A stretch of 64,000 bases of DNA from Boesenbergia rotunda (GCA_024364735.1 JAGFNQ010007677.1:1-64000); one strand, 5' to 3'; counted from the first letter of the stretch, positions 11,671 to 23,273 are shown. Translations and numbers: made by a program. The notes: a model not told the origin generated them from the letters alone.

Positions 11671-12655
11671 TTTCCAGTCTGACACAATCCTAGGAAACCT
11701 TGTTAACCTCAAGGACATTTTCCTAAGTGTCCTGGAAATTTTTCAAACTCAAGTAAATATAAAAATAATTTCATAAGTCACATAACTTCAGAAAAATAGA
11801 ATAATAGGATGTAAGTATGTTTTGAAAAAATGTATAAATTTTTGAAGTCATAATACTTAATTTGGTTTATCTTCCAGTCTGACACAATCATAGGAAACCT
11901 TGTTGACTACAGGGACATTTTCCTATGTTTATCTTCCAGTCTGACACAATCATAGGAAACCTTGTTGACTACAAGGACATTTTCCTAAGTGTCCTGGAAA
12001 ATCTTCCAATTCAAGATAAACATTATTTCACATTTTTGAAACTAATAGTATATTTTTTTTTTGAGAAAAATTAATAGTATTTTGAACGAATCCTTATGTT
12101 TTCAACAGGATTTGAAAATATCGCGTATGAAAACATTTGAAATATTCAATAATTCTTTTAATTTGACCTCCCCCTAAACTTGACTCAGTCCCGGGAAGCT
12201 TGTTGACCACAAGTACTCTTCCTCTGAGTCTTAAGGTTTGATTCAGATTAAAAAGAAATATTTAAAAAAATGAATAATTACCAAAAACAAACTTTTATGA
12301 AATTCCTTGACTCAAACTCCCCCTAAATGTGGCACATCCTAGGAGTCCTTGAAAATCATGAAGTGGACCTTTCCTCTGTGTCTTTAGGGTTTATCAAAGT
12401 CAAAGAAACAGATAAATTTTTGAACATATAATTTTTACAATATTAACCCTTTTTGAAAACACAAGTAATAATGATTTAAAGTACTATTTTCGAAAAGTAT
12501 TTTTCAAATGATAGTAATGTTTAAAGTGCAAATTTTGAAAGTCATTAACAAAAAATGAAAATCACTCTCCTTGTACCCGATACCGTTTGACTCTATCTAA
12601 GTGCCTTAAGGAACTTTAGTGTTATCCTAAGAGGCTTGTGTCTAATTGAGTGAGT
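11671..12655. repeat. Family of six dispersed hairpins of about 60-75 nt
   Basis: Copies at about 11671-11740, 11873-11933, 11937-12000, 12178-12235, 12320-12388 and 12590-12655. The type copy (11937) pairs CCAG/CTGG, GACAC/GTGTC, AGGAAA/TTTCCT and CTTGT/ACAAG around TGACT. The fourth copy pairs GACTCAG/CTGAGTC, GGAAG/CTTCC and CTTGT/ACAAG. The fifth pairs CCCTAAA/TTTAGGG. The sixth pairs TTTGACTC/GAGTCAAA. Copy 2 has lost its outer right arm. Confidence 0.7.
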
Positions 12656-12844
12656 CAAACAATTTTTTTTTTTTTGAAAAGATATATTTTTGAAAAATGT
12701 ATAATATGTATAATCAATCAGACAAGCATGAATTTCATAAAAATATTATTATGTTGAAGCACTATTTTGCAAATATATTTTTAGGAAAATATTCTAACAA
12801 TTTTGAAAAATAATTTTGAAAGATATTTTTCAATTCATTAGTCC

Positions 12845-12905
12845 TTAACATCTCACCCATTTTAGATGTATCAATACAACAAGCATGGTTGCCTTATAGG
12901 TGTAT
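12845..12905 (-). repeat. Conserved CATCTCAC/GTGAGATG hairpin
   Basis: Outer stem CATCTCAC/GTGAGATG and inner stem CAATACA/TGTATTG. The same hairpin follows the same conserved block in D (38445-38510) and B (52482-52540). Confidence 0.65.
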
Positions 12906-13017
12906 TGTGAGATGCTTGAATCATTTTTTTTTAATTTATTATTAACTCTAAGATCTAATTGAAGCTTGTGTTAGATTTGAATTTGGCAAGAAGTAACTTG
13001 AATTTGAATTTCAAAAA

Positions 13018-13290
13018 TTGGCTTCCAGGTCTTGGCGAGGCACTAGGCCTTCTTTGGCCGTAGCCTTATTGGATCATCAACCCTTTCCTTGACAAAGCCT
13101 TTTAATGAAATTTCATTTTCAAAATTACTTTTTGAAAAATTCTGGTCTAACTAGTTTGGGTGTTGGATCGGTAGCTTCGGCTAGTTTCACTAGTCTAAAG
13201 AGTCCAAGTAGAGTATACTTGACCTTATTAGAATTGGCTTCCCTAACGTACTATCATCTCACCTTCACCCAATACTAGGTTGATCAAGTT
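13018..13290 (-). other. Conserved non-coding block (element G copy)
   Basis: Aligns by eye, on the minus strand, with 52042-52320 in B and 38605-38870 in D. Shared words include GATAGTACGTTAGG, GCCGAAGCTACC, GGCTTTGTCAAGGAAAGG and GCCTCGCCAAGACCTGG. All frames hold stops, so it is not coding. It lies between gag and the 3' part of the element, where pol would be. Confidence 0.75.
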
Positions 13291-13479
13291 TCAATTTTTC
13301 TTTTTCCTATAGCCGTTCTAATATATGCATAAAATTTAAATATGAATGACATGTCATATAAAAAGTAGCAGATGCATGACATGGCAATTATGCATGAGTC
13401 AAACAAGTCCAAAGCATTTTACTTAAGTTTCTAAAAATGTATCAAATTCCCGATTTGATACATGTCGTGTGAACCCGCG

Positions 13480-14330
13480 AATATGTCAACCCATTTTGAC
13501 ATATTTAATTTTATTAAGTTGATTGTTGCGGTTTGGGTAATATTTTATTTCAGTTTGAGTTTAAGTTATTTAAGATTTTAGTTGGATTCCGGTTAATTAA
13601 GAATTAATTGAAGTTAGAAATTAATTGATATTGAATTAATTTAAGTTGAATTTAATTTAGATTTAAATTGATTCAATTAAATTTATTTGACTTAATTAAC
13701 TGAATTAATTTTAAGTTTGAATTAATTTATTTGAATTAATTTAAGTTAAATTAATTAAGAATTAATTCGAATTAAGTTGAATTAATTAAGATTTAATTTG
13801 AAGTAATTTAATTTAAGTTGAATTTAATTTAATTTAATTTGAATTTAATTTAATTTGAATCTAATTGAATTTGAATTAGGATTTAATTTGAATTAATATG
13901 AATTTAATTCAGATTTAATTTGAATTAATTTGAATTTAATTTAGATTTAATTTGAGCTTAATTAAGATTTAATTTGAATTTAATTAATATTTAATTTGAA
14001 TTTAATTAAGATTTAATTAAGATCTAATTTGAATTTAATTAAGATTTAATTAAGATTTAATTTGAATTTAATTAATATTTAATTCAAATTTAATTAAGAT
14101 TTAATTTGAATTTAATTTGAATTTAATTAAGATTTAATTTGAATTTAATTAATATTTAATTCGAATTTAATTAAGAATTAATTTGAATTTAATTAATATT
14201 TAATTTGAATTTAATTTAATTAATATTTAATTCGAATTTAATTTAATTAAGATTTAATTTGATTTTAATTTAATTAAGATTTAATTTGAATTAATTGAAT
14301 TTGTTTGAATTTATTAATAATTGTGGATTT
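13480..14330. repeat. A/T tandem repeat of TTTAATTTGAATTTAA type
   Basis: About 800 bases of imperfect 6- to 18-base units (TTTAATTTGAA, TTAATTAAGA). It directly follows the repetitive acidic gag tail of G and probably arose by slippage of that region. Confidence 0.85.
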
Positions 14331-14359
14331 AAGTTCATCATTTTCATTATTTCTAATAT

Positions 14360-15364
14360 TTATGCTTCATCTTTATATATCTTTTCAAATTTTTCTAACA
14401 ATTCGGATTTATTTGAACCTTTGTAATTTTTATTAATTATGACTTTGATCTTAGATAGTTCCATATCCTCCTTATCCTCAGAATTATTTCTTTCAATATC
14501 CTCAACATAGGTGGTGTAATTTAGGCCACTAATTAAGGTTTTGTAATAATCTTCAATATTATCTATGATTAAGTTATTATCTAGGAGAATTTCATCTTCA
14601 AATTTATCCTCAGAATTATCCTCAGACACATCTTTAATATTTTCAAGAAATTCAGAATTAATATCTAGATTATCCTTAAGATTTTCAGAATTAATTTCTG
14701 GATTATCTTTAAGATTTTCAGAATTAAATTCTGAATTAATTTTACTAACTTCAGAGTTATCTTTAGAATCTTTAGATTCAAATTCAGAGTTATACAATGG
14801 ATTTTCAAATTTGAATTCAAAATTATCCAAAGGATTTTCAAATTCAGAATTATCCTTAAGATTTTTGAATTCAGATTTATCCTTAGGATTTTTGAATTCA
14901 GATTTATCCTTAGGATTATGCTTATCTGAATTAAAATTATCAGATTTAACATTATCAGAATTTATTTTAGAAATTACTGCATTGATGTTCTAGATTAAAT
15001 AGTTAATTTCGGATATTTCAGTCATATCTTTATTTTCTAATTTGACATGCAACAAATTAATTTTACTATGCAGTAAATCTAATTTATCAGAGAAATTAAC
15101 TAAATTATCTAACGAGAGTGCATGAATTTGTAAAACTTTTGGAACATAAATCTTACGTATCTTCGTCGGACACTTGTTTTTGTAGTGCCCGTATTTTCCG
15201 CACTTGAAGCATTGTACGTGATCCTTGTTTTTCCGGACTCCTGGCGCTGGTGACCCCTTTGCCGCCAGTGGTGTAGACCGAGTCTTACGAGTAGGGCACT
15301 GATTTTTATAGTGCCCTCTCTCCCTGAATGTGAAACAACTAATATGCAATTTAAAATTATACAT
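14360..15364 (-). pseudogene. gag: Gag C-terminal part of element G: two zinc knuckles and an acidic repeat tail
   Basis: One frame from 15364 to 14360 with a single in-frame TAG near 14991. The N-terminal gag domain is missing; the zinc-knuckle part begins about 90 bases from the primer site. Knuckle 1 is CFTFRERGHYKNQC (second Cys replaced by Phe) and knuckle 2 is CFKCGKYGHYKNKC (complete). Then comes a leucine-rich, possibly coiled segment (LDNLVNFSDKLDLLHSKI), then a D/N/S/E/K-rich tail built of repeats such as LKDNSEFNSEN and PKDKSEFKN. The knuckles indicate RNA binding. The tail's function is unknown. No pol follows, so G depends on other elements. Confidence 0.75.
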
Positions 15365-15450
15365 TAAAAAAATGTACCTGATTCACCCCTGGGCTCCCCC
15401 TCAACTCCTGGCGTCGTTGCTCCGTCGGCGGTTAGTCCGGTGAAGAGCGG

Positions 15451-15466
15451 CTCATCTCTGATACCA
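15451..15466 (-). other. Primer-binding site (tRNA-iMet), element G
   Basis: Minus strand TGGTATCAGAGATGAG, two bases from the LTR end. Confidence 0.85.
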
Positions 15467-15468
15467 GT

Positions 15469-16572
15469 TATAGGACCGGTGCCGTCGATAGAGGGGGGGG
15501 TGAATATCGACCGTTCAAATATTTCAGAAACTTCGTAGGACTTTTGATTGTCGTTCTGGACTCAGAGCGTTAGTGCAGCGGAAAGGTAAAGCAGAACGAA
15601 AATAAACAGACACAGGGACACAGGGGGATTTTTACTTGGTTCCCGACCCCCCAGGGTCAGTACATCCAAGGCCTATGCATGAGAATGTCCGCCCACTATT
15701 GGTCTCCTTCCCGGACTTTCCGGAGGCGGAGAAACCCGACTTACAGTGCAGAGGTACAATAACAAATATAGTAAAGTAAGTACGGAATTAAATAAAAGCA
15801 AACCAACAAGACAAAGTCTGAAGCTCGGCCGATCTGGACCTCCGAAGTGCCGCGCACTTCCTCCTGGAGCCTCTCGGTCGTAGAGCCTCGTTTCTAGCAT
15901 GTTGTCATCGGTCAGAATGATCAGAATGGTACTTGGCAGTTGTGTATGAAGCAGAGAGGTCGAAGCCCCTTATATAGGCCTCCTGGGGGCGCCATGGATG
16001 CTGGGGGCGCTCTGATAAACCCGGTCAAATCTTATCCCCATGTCAACCTCGCCGCAGCTGATAAAACCTTTGACCAGGGTGCCCCGAACCTCCCGGGCGC
16101 CCTTATGAGGGCTTATCTGAGTTTCAGACTCGAAACTACAAAAACAACTTTGAACCCGGGCGCCCCGGACGCTCCGGGCGCCCCGCTTGACACTTGTTCT
16201 GCCTGCTTCATAAAAACCCAGCTTTTAGCTTTGTCTGGGGGTGCCCCCACTGTTGGGGGCACCCTGGATGCATGGGGGCACCCCCAATGATGGGGGCGCC
16301 CTGCTTCAGGGCTGGCAGCCACTTGCTTTGTCTTCCTATCTTGGTACCTGCAAGATATACAAACACAAAGCACATATACATATGATATTACCCTTAAGGA
16401 CTTGGTTCGGACTTCAGGTCTCGACGAAACTCTAGGTCGAACCGGTGTAAGTTCCCATCCTCGAGAACTTGTCCTTCACCTACTCCTTTCAGGAGATGGT
16501 TGCCACCCAGCCCTTTGGGTGGACTTTTGCTTAGCTTCCGATACCTCCGGACCTCGAGACGCCCAAACCCTG
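15469..16572 (-). mobile_element. 5' LTR of element G, truncated
   Basis: Starts TATAGGACCGG (the usual TG is TA), with the G-run at 15490-15498, a TATA box (TTATATAGG near 15970) and GGGCGCCC boxes. It parallels the 3' LTR up to CCCAAACCCTG and is then replaced by unrelated chromovirus LTR sequence. Its hairpin array and terminus are missing. Confidence 0.8.
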
Positions 16573-17206
16573 AAGCATGTGAAGTTATTTTACTTTATGA
16601 ATGGGCTTGTACCGGACTGAAGTAAGGGTCCAAGGGATGGGCACCTTAAGAACGCCTCGGTTCTGGACTACCGTAGCTGTCCACGGTTCTGGGACTACCG
16701 TAGCTGTCCAACAGGGATGGGCACCTTAAGAACGTCTCAGTTCTGGAACTACCGTAGCTGTTCCTACCCACTAGGTCGAGACTAGCTACCTCACATTTAC
16801 TTAGGGATGCGCGCATATGATGTATGTATGTGGTACAAGCCGGGGACCCCCATGATGTTATGATTATGTTTATGTATTTATAATTATGGTTTTCAAATAA
16901 GCATCCTTATGTTATATGCATTTGACTCATGCATCCATACATGTTATGCATCTACTCCATGTTAAGTATTTCATATGTTTATGTTTATAATAAGTATTTC
17001 ATATGTTTATGTTTATGATAAGTATTTCATATGTTTATGTTTATGATAAGTACTTCATATGTTTATGATTATGTCAAGTAGTTCATATGTGTATGTTTAT
17101 GTCAAGAACCATGTCATGTTATGTATTTCATATGTTTATGTTTATGATAAGTATTTCATATGTTTATGTTTATGATAAGTATTTCATATGTTTATGTTTA
17201 TGATAC
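16573..17206 (+). mobile_element. Internal fragment of a chromovirus (element C family) LTR
   Basis: Corresponds to the middle of the 17207-21788 LTR (GGGCTTGTACCGGAC region) and, inverted, to 57665 and below in element C. Both natural ends are absent. It ends in TTTATGTTTATGATAAG repeats. Confidence 0.75.
17202..17206 (+). repeat. Target site duplication GATAC, left copy
   Basis: GATAC here and at 21789-21793 flank the solo LTR exactly. Confidence 0.85.
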
Positions 17207-17678
17207 TGTAACGACCCGGAAAATTCTCTTAATATTTTATTAAAATATTAAGCATGTCTAGATAATTTTCCGAAGGACCTAGAGGTAATAATACAAACTT
17301 TGGACTAGAAAATCCATGTTTTCCCATTTAAATTGGGAAAAAGGGCACTAATGGGCCTTATATGGGCTTGCTAGTACCATAATTATCGGTGGATTTTAGG
17401 TGGAAATTAGTATAAAGATAAATAGGATTTAATTGGACATATTAGCATGATTATGGGTAAGTATTAGTTTAATTTTCCTATTTAATTTGAGGAATTAGGT
17501 ACTAATGGGCCTTAAATGGGCTCCGAAAAATGGGTATTAATTGGGTAAAATTCATATAAATATAAAAGAATTTTATTTAGGAATATTGGCAAAATTATGG
17601 GTCATTTTTGGAGAATTTTCGAAATAAAAGGGGAATTTTCGAAAATAAGAAAAAGGATTAAATAAAATAAAAATAAAG

Positions 17679-17752
17679 GTGCATGGGCTAAGGATTGAAC
17701 CTTGGACCTCTTGTACAACCAATGAATGCTTTAACCAACTCACCTAGCAAGG
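17679..17752 (-). other. tRNA-like segment inside the LTR
   Basis: The minus strand carries an A-box-like TAGGTGAGTTGGTTAAAG and a B-box-like AGGTTCAATCC about 30 bases apart, then GCCCATGCACC and T-rich DNA. The same segment is at 59571-59640 in element C. No acceptor stem closes it, so it is not a functional tRNA gene. Confidence 0.5.
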
Positions 17753-18124
17753 AATTCTTGTGAGGAAAGGAAGTGAATGGTGGTTAAATGGTAGAGGAAG
17801 ATGAAGGGCCATAGAAAACTCTTCATTCACCACCTTAATGGTTGATTAATAAGGGGGTTTGGGAGTTTCATTCTTCATGCCATCAAGTGCATTTGCTCCT
17901 CTCTTCCTTCTCCATTCTTGCCGAGCACTCAAGGAGGACTTCTCCCTTGAGAAAACTTCACAAAAAGTCTCATCCTCCAAGATCTAAGGTCTTCTCAAGT
18001 TTCCAAGGGCTAGGTGTGGTCAAGTCTTCTTCCTTCTTTCCATCCAAGGTCTAAAAATCAAGAAATCTAAGGTAAGACTCCCTCACCTGTGGTATAATAG
18101 TTACCAACATTTTCCATGATTTTT

Positions 18125-19390
18125 GGCTGGATATATGGGTGAGTTTCGGATTTAATGTTGAAAGGAAACAAAATCCAGGTTTCTATGGTTCAAAGGTTTC
18201 GGCCAGCATGTTTTAAAGGTCCATAATTATGCTAAAAATCATGATAAGATTATTTGATGTTCCCTTATGATGTTTAGAAGTTAATTGAAATTTTTGGGAA
18301 TTTTTGGCATGATATATGGGTTAGTTTCGGATTTAATGTTGAAAGGAAACAAAATCCAGGTTTCTATGGTTCAAAGGTTTCAGCCAGCATGTTTTAAAGG
18401 TCCATAATTATTCTAAAAATAATGATAATATTATTTTATGTTCCCTTATGATGTTTAGAAGTTAATTGAAATTTTTGGGGATTTTTGGCATGATATATGG
18501 GTTAGTTCGGATTTAATGTTGAAGGGAAAAAAAATCCAGGTTTCTATGGTTCAAAGGTTTCGGCCAGCATGTTTTAAAGGTCCATAATTATGATAAAAAT
18601 CATGATAATATTATTTAATGTTCCCTAATGATGTTTAGAAGTTAATTGAAATTTTTGGGGATTTTTTGCATGATATATGGGTTAGTTCGGATTTAATGTT
18701 GAAGGGAAACAAAATCCAGATTTCTATGGTTCAAAGGTTTTGGCCAGCATGTTTTAAAGGTCGATAATTATGCTAAAAATCATGATAATATTATTTGATG
18801 TTCCCTTATGATGTTTAGAAGTTAATTGAAATTTTTGGGGATTTTTTTCATGATATATGCGTTAGTTTCGGATTTAATGTTGAAGGGAAACAAAATCCAG
18901 GTTTCTATGGTTCAAAGGTTTCGGCCAGCATGTTTTAAAGGTCCATAATTATGCTAAAAATCATGATAATATTATTTTATGTTCCCTTATGATGTTTAGA
19001 AGTTAATTGAAATTTTTGGGGATTTTTGTCATGATATATGGGTTGGTTTCGGATTTAATGTTGAAGGGAAACAAAATCCAGGTTTCTATGGTTCAAAGGT
19101 TTCGGCCAGCATGTTTTAAAGGTCAATAATTATTATAAAAATAATGATAATATTATTTGATGTTCCCTTATTATGTTTAGAAGTAAATTGAAATTTTTGG
19201 GGATTTTTGGCATGATATATGGGTTATTTTCGGATTTAATGTTGAAGGGAAACAAAATCCAGGTTTCTATGGTTCAAAGGTTTCGGCTAGCATGTTTTGA
19301 AGGTCCATAATTATGCTAAAAATCATGATAATATTATTTGATGTTCCCTTATGATGTTTAGAAGTTAAGTATAATTTTTGGGAATTTTTG
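18125..19390 (+). repeat. Seven tandem copies of a ~181-bp unit, plus two or three diverged copies
   Basis: ATATATGGGT recurs at 18131, 18312, 18493, 18673, 18853, 19034 and 19215, a period of 180-181 bases. Each unit has GGTTTCGGCCAGCATG and GATGTTTAGAAGTTAA. Diverged units continue to about 19790. The corresponding array in element C (58430-59110) has about four units. Confidence 0.9.
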
Positions 19391-20559
19391 GAGTACTCTA
19401 GGACACCCTAGAGTTTCGGCCAACATGAAGGAAGCAAAACCCAGAACTTTAAGTTCAAGGGTTTCGGCCAGCATGTTTTAAAGGTCTAGAAATATGTTAA
19501 AAATCATGATACTGTTATTTAATATGCCCTTATGATGTTTAGAAGTTAAGTATAATTTTTGGGAATTTTTGGAGTACCCTAGAGACCCTATGAGTTTCGG
19601 CCAACAACAAGGAAAGGAAACCAAGAACCCTAGGTTTGTGGGTTTCGGCCACCATGATTTTGGGGTCTATAATTATGCCAAAAAATCTTAATGATGTTGA
19701 TTAATGTTCCCTTATGAGGTGTAGTAAGTAAATATAATTTTTGGGAATTTTTGGGGTACCCTAGAGTACCCTAGGGTATAGGTAATTAGGAGGTATGCTT
19801 AAGTAAGGTGGAGGAATACCATGTTAACTAAACCTATAGCTTATATGTCATGAAATATACGTTAGGTCATAGAATGTTTAGACATATGCCATGATTTAGG
19901 AATGATATGTATGTACGACATGATGTATGAATGATATGTATGTATGCCATGTCTTATGAATGATATGAATGTATGCCATGCTTGTGTGTGTATGCTATAC
20001 TATATGAATGATGTGTACCTATGCCATGTCTAATAATGGAAATGATGAATGAAGGCTAAGTATGATGAATGAATGAATATGCTATGCATGATGATGCCTT
20101 TAAGGCATAATGATGATGAAAGAATGATGAACGAATGAATATGCTATGAATGATGATGAATGAAGAAGCACATGAAAGCATTTATTTTATTTTATGAGCT
20201 TGTACCGGACCTAAGTAAGGTCCACGGTTCTGGACTACCGATGATGCTGTCCACGGTTCAGGACTACCGATGATGCTGTCCTTACGGTTCGGGACTACCG
20301 ATGAAGCTGTCCTTACCCTAGTAGGTCGAGATTAGCTACCTCGTATTTACTTAGGGATGCGCGCATATGATGAATGAATGTGGTACAAGCCAGGGCCCAA
20401 TGCATGTTATGATTATGTTCAAGTATTTAAAAGAATGTTTTCAAGATTAAGCATCCTTATATATATATATGCACAGTTGCTACATGCATCCATTTATGCT
20501 ATGCATTATGTTATGAAAAGTATGTTTACGAAAAGTATGTTATGAAGATATGTTCATGC

Positions 20560-20830
20560 CATGATTTTATTTATGTTTATGCCATGATTTTATTTATGTG
20601 TATGCCATGATTTTATTTATGTGTATGTCATGATTTTATTTATGTGTATGCCATGATTTTATTTATGTGTATGCCATGATTTTATTTATGTTTATGCCAT
20701 GATTTTATTTACGTTTATGCCATGATTTTATTTATGTTTATGCCATGATTTTATTCATGTTTATGCCATGATATTATTTAAGTTTATGCCATGATATTAT
20801 TTAGGTTTATACCATGATGTTATTTATGTT
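20560..20830 (+). repeat. Tandem array of a ~22-23-base TATGCCATGATTTTATTTA unit
   Basis: About a dozen near-perfect copies, continuing as longer, looser units to about 21130. Confidence 0.9.
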
Positions 20831-21788
20831 TATGCCATGATTTGATGCTAGTTTAGAACGCCATGCTTTAATTATGTTTATGATAGTTTAGGATGCCATG
20901 ATTTTATCTATGTTTATGTTAGTTTAGGATGCCATGATTTTATGCTAGTTTAGAATGTCATGCTTTAATTATGTGTATGCTAGGTTAGCATGCCATGAGT
21001 TTATTGATGTTTATGTTAGTTTAGGATGCCATGGTTTAATTATGTTTATGTTACGTTAGAATGCCATTATTTTGTTCATGCTCATGCTAGTGTGGGATGC
21101 CATGATTGTAATTAGATTTATGCCATGATTTTATTTATGTCTATATCAAGTATTATGCCATGCTATGAGTGTTTACGATGTTTATGTTATGTCAATAATT
21201 ATGCCATACCCGAATGTTTATGGTTATGTTTATGTCATGCTATGAATGGGGTGAAGCTATGTTCATGACATGTCAAATGAATGCTAAGTGATGCTAGGGA
21301 TGATGTTCTAAGTAAAGCGCTAAGAGTGCTAATGTTTCATATGTTTATGATTAAGTGACGGACGGTTTTAGTGAGTAGGAAAGAGTCTTACTAAGCCTGT
21401 GTGATTATAGTTTTATTTTCTTATACCGCAGATCACGCAAAGGAACAGTAAGGAAGCAGCAGGAGGGCTTTGCAGAATGTGTGTGATAGTGACTTGGCCA
21501 AGAGACCATATGTTTGCTTGCCTTATGATGGAACTTTACCTTTACTACTGAGTACTTGAATATGACTATGACTCTATGATATGATGCTAAAGTATGACAG
21601 AAAGCTAAAGTATAACATGATGCTAAGTATGACATGATGCTAAGTATGTTATGATGCTAGAAATGGTAGAAAGTGCATGTAGGTGTAAGTTTAAAGTTTT
21701 CCGCTGCGTTATGATGTCTACATGCCCTAAGTATGTTAACGTAACGCCGCTTTATGGTGGTCAAAGAAAAAAAAAAGCGGGCGTTACA

Positions 21789-21793
21789 GATAC
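21789..21793 (+). repeat. Target site duplication GATAC, right copy
   Basis: Pairs with 17202-17206. Its last base is also the first C of the CACTA terminus, so the LTR inserted exactly at the transposon's edge. Confidence 0.85.
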
Positions 21794-21887
21794 ACTACAA
21801 CAAATTTGACTTTTCGCAGCGCACATTTATGCTATCCGCAGCGCACATTGTATGCTGCGAAGATCAAAGCTGTTGAAAGTCATAAGT

Positions 21888-22092
21888 TATCCGCAGCGCA
21901 CATCCGCGCGCTGCGAAAGGCCTTTTCCACAGCGCGCGGATGCGCGCTGCGGAAGGCCTTTTCCGCAGCGCACGAATGCGCGCTGCGGAAGGCCTTTTCT
22001 GCAGCGCATGAATGCGCGCTACGGAAGACCTTTTCTGCAGCGCACGAATGCGCGCTGCGGAAGAGGTTTTCTGCAGCGCGCTGCGGATAGTT
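21888..22092. repeat. CACTA subterminal hairpin repeats, left
   Basis: Four to five ~44-base units, each with an inverted repeat (GCAGCGC-ACGAAT-GCGCGCTGC) followed by GGAAGGCCTTTT. Such subterminal repeats are the usual transposase-binding region of CACTA elements. Confidence 0.85.
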
Positions 22093-22342
22093 ACCATAGA
22101 AAATAAAAAAATCACATGCTCAGTTATATCGAACATATTATATAATAAAGCAAAGAAAGACAATTCCTAATGTTTAATTTGCATACACAAATTCTCACAT
22201 GTACAGAGCAAGTTTTGATACATCATGTAGCACATGCTCAGTTAGTATCGAATTCTGTTTTACAATGATAATCAGATTTTTCTCGATTTGGTGATAACTT
22301 AATTAAATATAATACCCTACAAAACAGAAAGCTTAATTAAAC

Positions 22343-22822
22343 CTCTGAAGCTGCAATATAGCCTCCGCAAGACCCAAATGACTTGGTAAAAGTTCCCATC
22401 ATGATATCAACATCAGCTGGATCTACCCCTACCAGCTCACATACACCTCTGCCAGATTTTCCAACAGCGTCTATACTGTGTGCCTCGTCCAAATATATGT
22501 ATGCCTGACCCAGACAGATAATAGCTGTTACTGCACAAAGAGAAACTCCATACATGTAGGAAAAGCATCAAATTTATTTGCTAAATAAATGTGGTTAAGG
22601 GGATAGAAAATGGTGAATATGTACTAGAGTAGAATCTCAACATGGGACTTTGACAAACCTTGTACTTCTTGCAGATAACTACTATCTCAAGCAACTTAGA
22701 GAACTCTCCTTCCATACTGTATATTCCTTCCACAATGACCATTATCTTCTTCTATGGTTTGCCAGTGCCAGGCTACCCCTTAACTATCTGCTTTCTCAGT
22801 AACTCTTCCAACTGAGACGGAC
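22343..22822 (-). pseudogene. LCB2: Captured fragment of serine palmitoyltransferase subunit LCB2 (two exons)
   Basis: Exon 1 (22822-22659) reads PSQLEELLRKQIVKG then VEGIYSMEGE and ICKKYK, with two in-frame TAG stops near 22770 and 22755. After an intron (GT at 22658-22657, AG at 22506-22505), exon 2 (22504-22343) gives 54 residues including YLDEAHSIDAVGKSGRGVCE, DIMMGTFTKSFGSCGGYIAA and the pyridoxal-phosphate lysine region (FTKSF). Both match plant LCB2, the sphingolipid-synthesis enzyme that condenses serine with palmitoyl-CoA in the ER. Only the PLP-binding core is present and it is interrupted, so it is a non-functional gene piece. Splice sites are kept, showing capture from genomic DNA rather than cDNA. 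Confidence 0.88.
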
Positions 22823-22982
22823 CTGTCCATCCAAAATAAACCAATCTTTCAACTAAATAATTCTTAAAAAACCAAAAATACTAAGAAGTTATGTATTTGT
22901 TCACTCTTATGTTATCGTTATGGGAACTAAGAAAAATGAAATCCTGTTGTCTTTAGAACAAGAAAGAAAATGGGAAACAAAC

Positions 22983-23273
22983 CATTGTTTGAACACCATA
23001 TGCTGAATATAAGCCATAAAACTGATCAACACAAGGATGAGTAGGACAAACCTGCACAGAGATCAGAAAATTGGAAGATGTTTGTATTATGATTGTGACT
23101 ATTCAAAACAACTATTTAGTCACAAGGAATTATAGCATGACAAAACAAATTACCTACCATAGATAGACCAAGTCCCTCGTCGAATTGACTTGGATTTTCT
23201 GGTAATGATGACTGCAGAGGAAAAGGAACAAAGTATTGCTGAGTCTTCTGCTCTCTTATTAAATCCTTGACTA
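22983..23273 (-). pseudogene. Captured fragment of an NF-YA (HAP2/CBF-B) transcription factor gene (two exons)
   Basis: Exon 1 (23273-23158) reads VKDLIREQKTQQYFVPFPLQ then SSLPENPSQFDEGLGLSM. An intron with GT (23157) and AG ends follows. Exon 2 (23051-22983) reads VCPTHPCVDQFYGLYSAYG and ends at another GT. The series QYFVPFPLQSSLPE, F-x-x-GLG-S and the Cys/Tyr-rich VDQFYGLYSAYG resembles the part of plant NF-YA proteins just before the conserved DNA-binding/subunit core. The core itself (VNAKQYHGIL...) is not present. The assignment rests on memory of the family pattern; a protein search would decide. Confidence 0.65.

Larger units (their letters stand above)
11183..13017 (-). other. Non-coding internal region of element G
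   Basis: AT-rich region without ORFs. Low-complexity TTTGAAAA-type runs alternate with six larger hairpins (11671-12655) and one further conserved hairpin (12845-12905). Confidence 0.6.
17207..21788 (+). mobile_element. Solo LTR of a chromovirus of the element C family (4582 bp)
   Basis: Starts TGTAACGACCCGG and ends GCGGGCGTTACA, the termini of the LTRs of element C in the opposite orientation. It is flanked by GATAC on both sides and has no internal region, so it is a solo LTR. Its extra kilobase relative to C's LTR (3586 bp) is largely a longer 181-bp tandem array. It contains a tRNA-like segment (17679-17752). Confidence 0.9.

Noticed and set aside
17679..17752. Functional tRNA gene
   Set aside because: A- and B-box-like words are present, but no closed acceptor stem and only a partial cloverleaf; kept as tRNA-like only.
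21806..22163. Repetitive ORFs in both strands (AHECALRKAFSA-type)
   Set aside because: Translations of the CACTA subterminal hairpin repeats.
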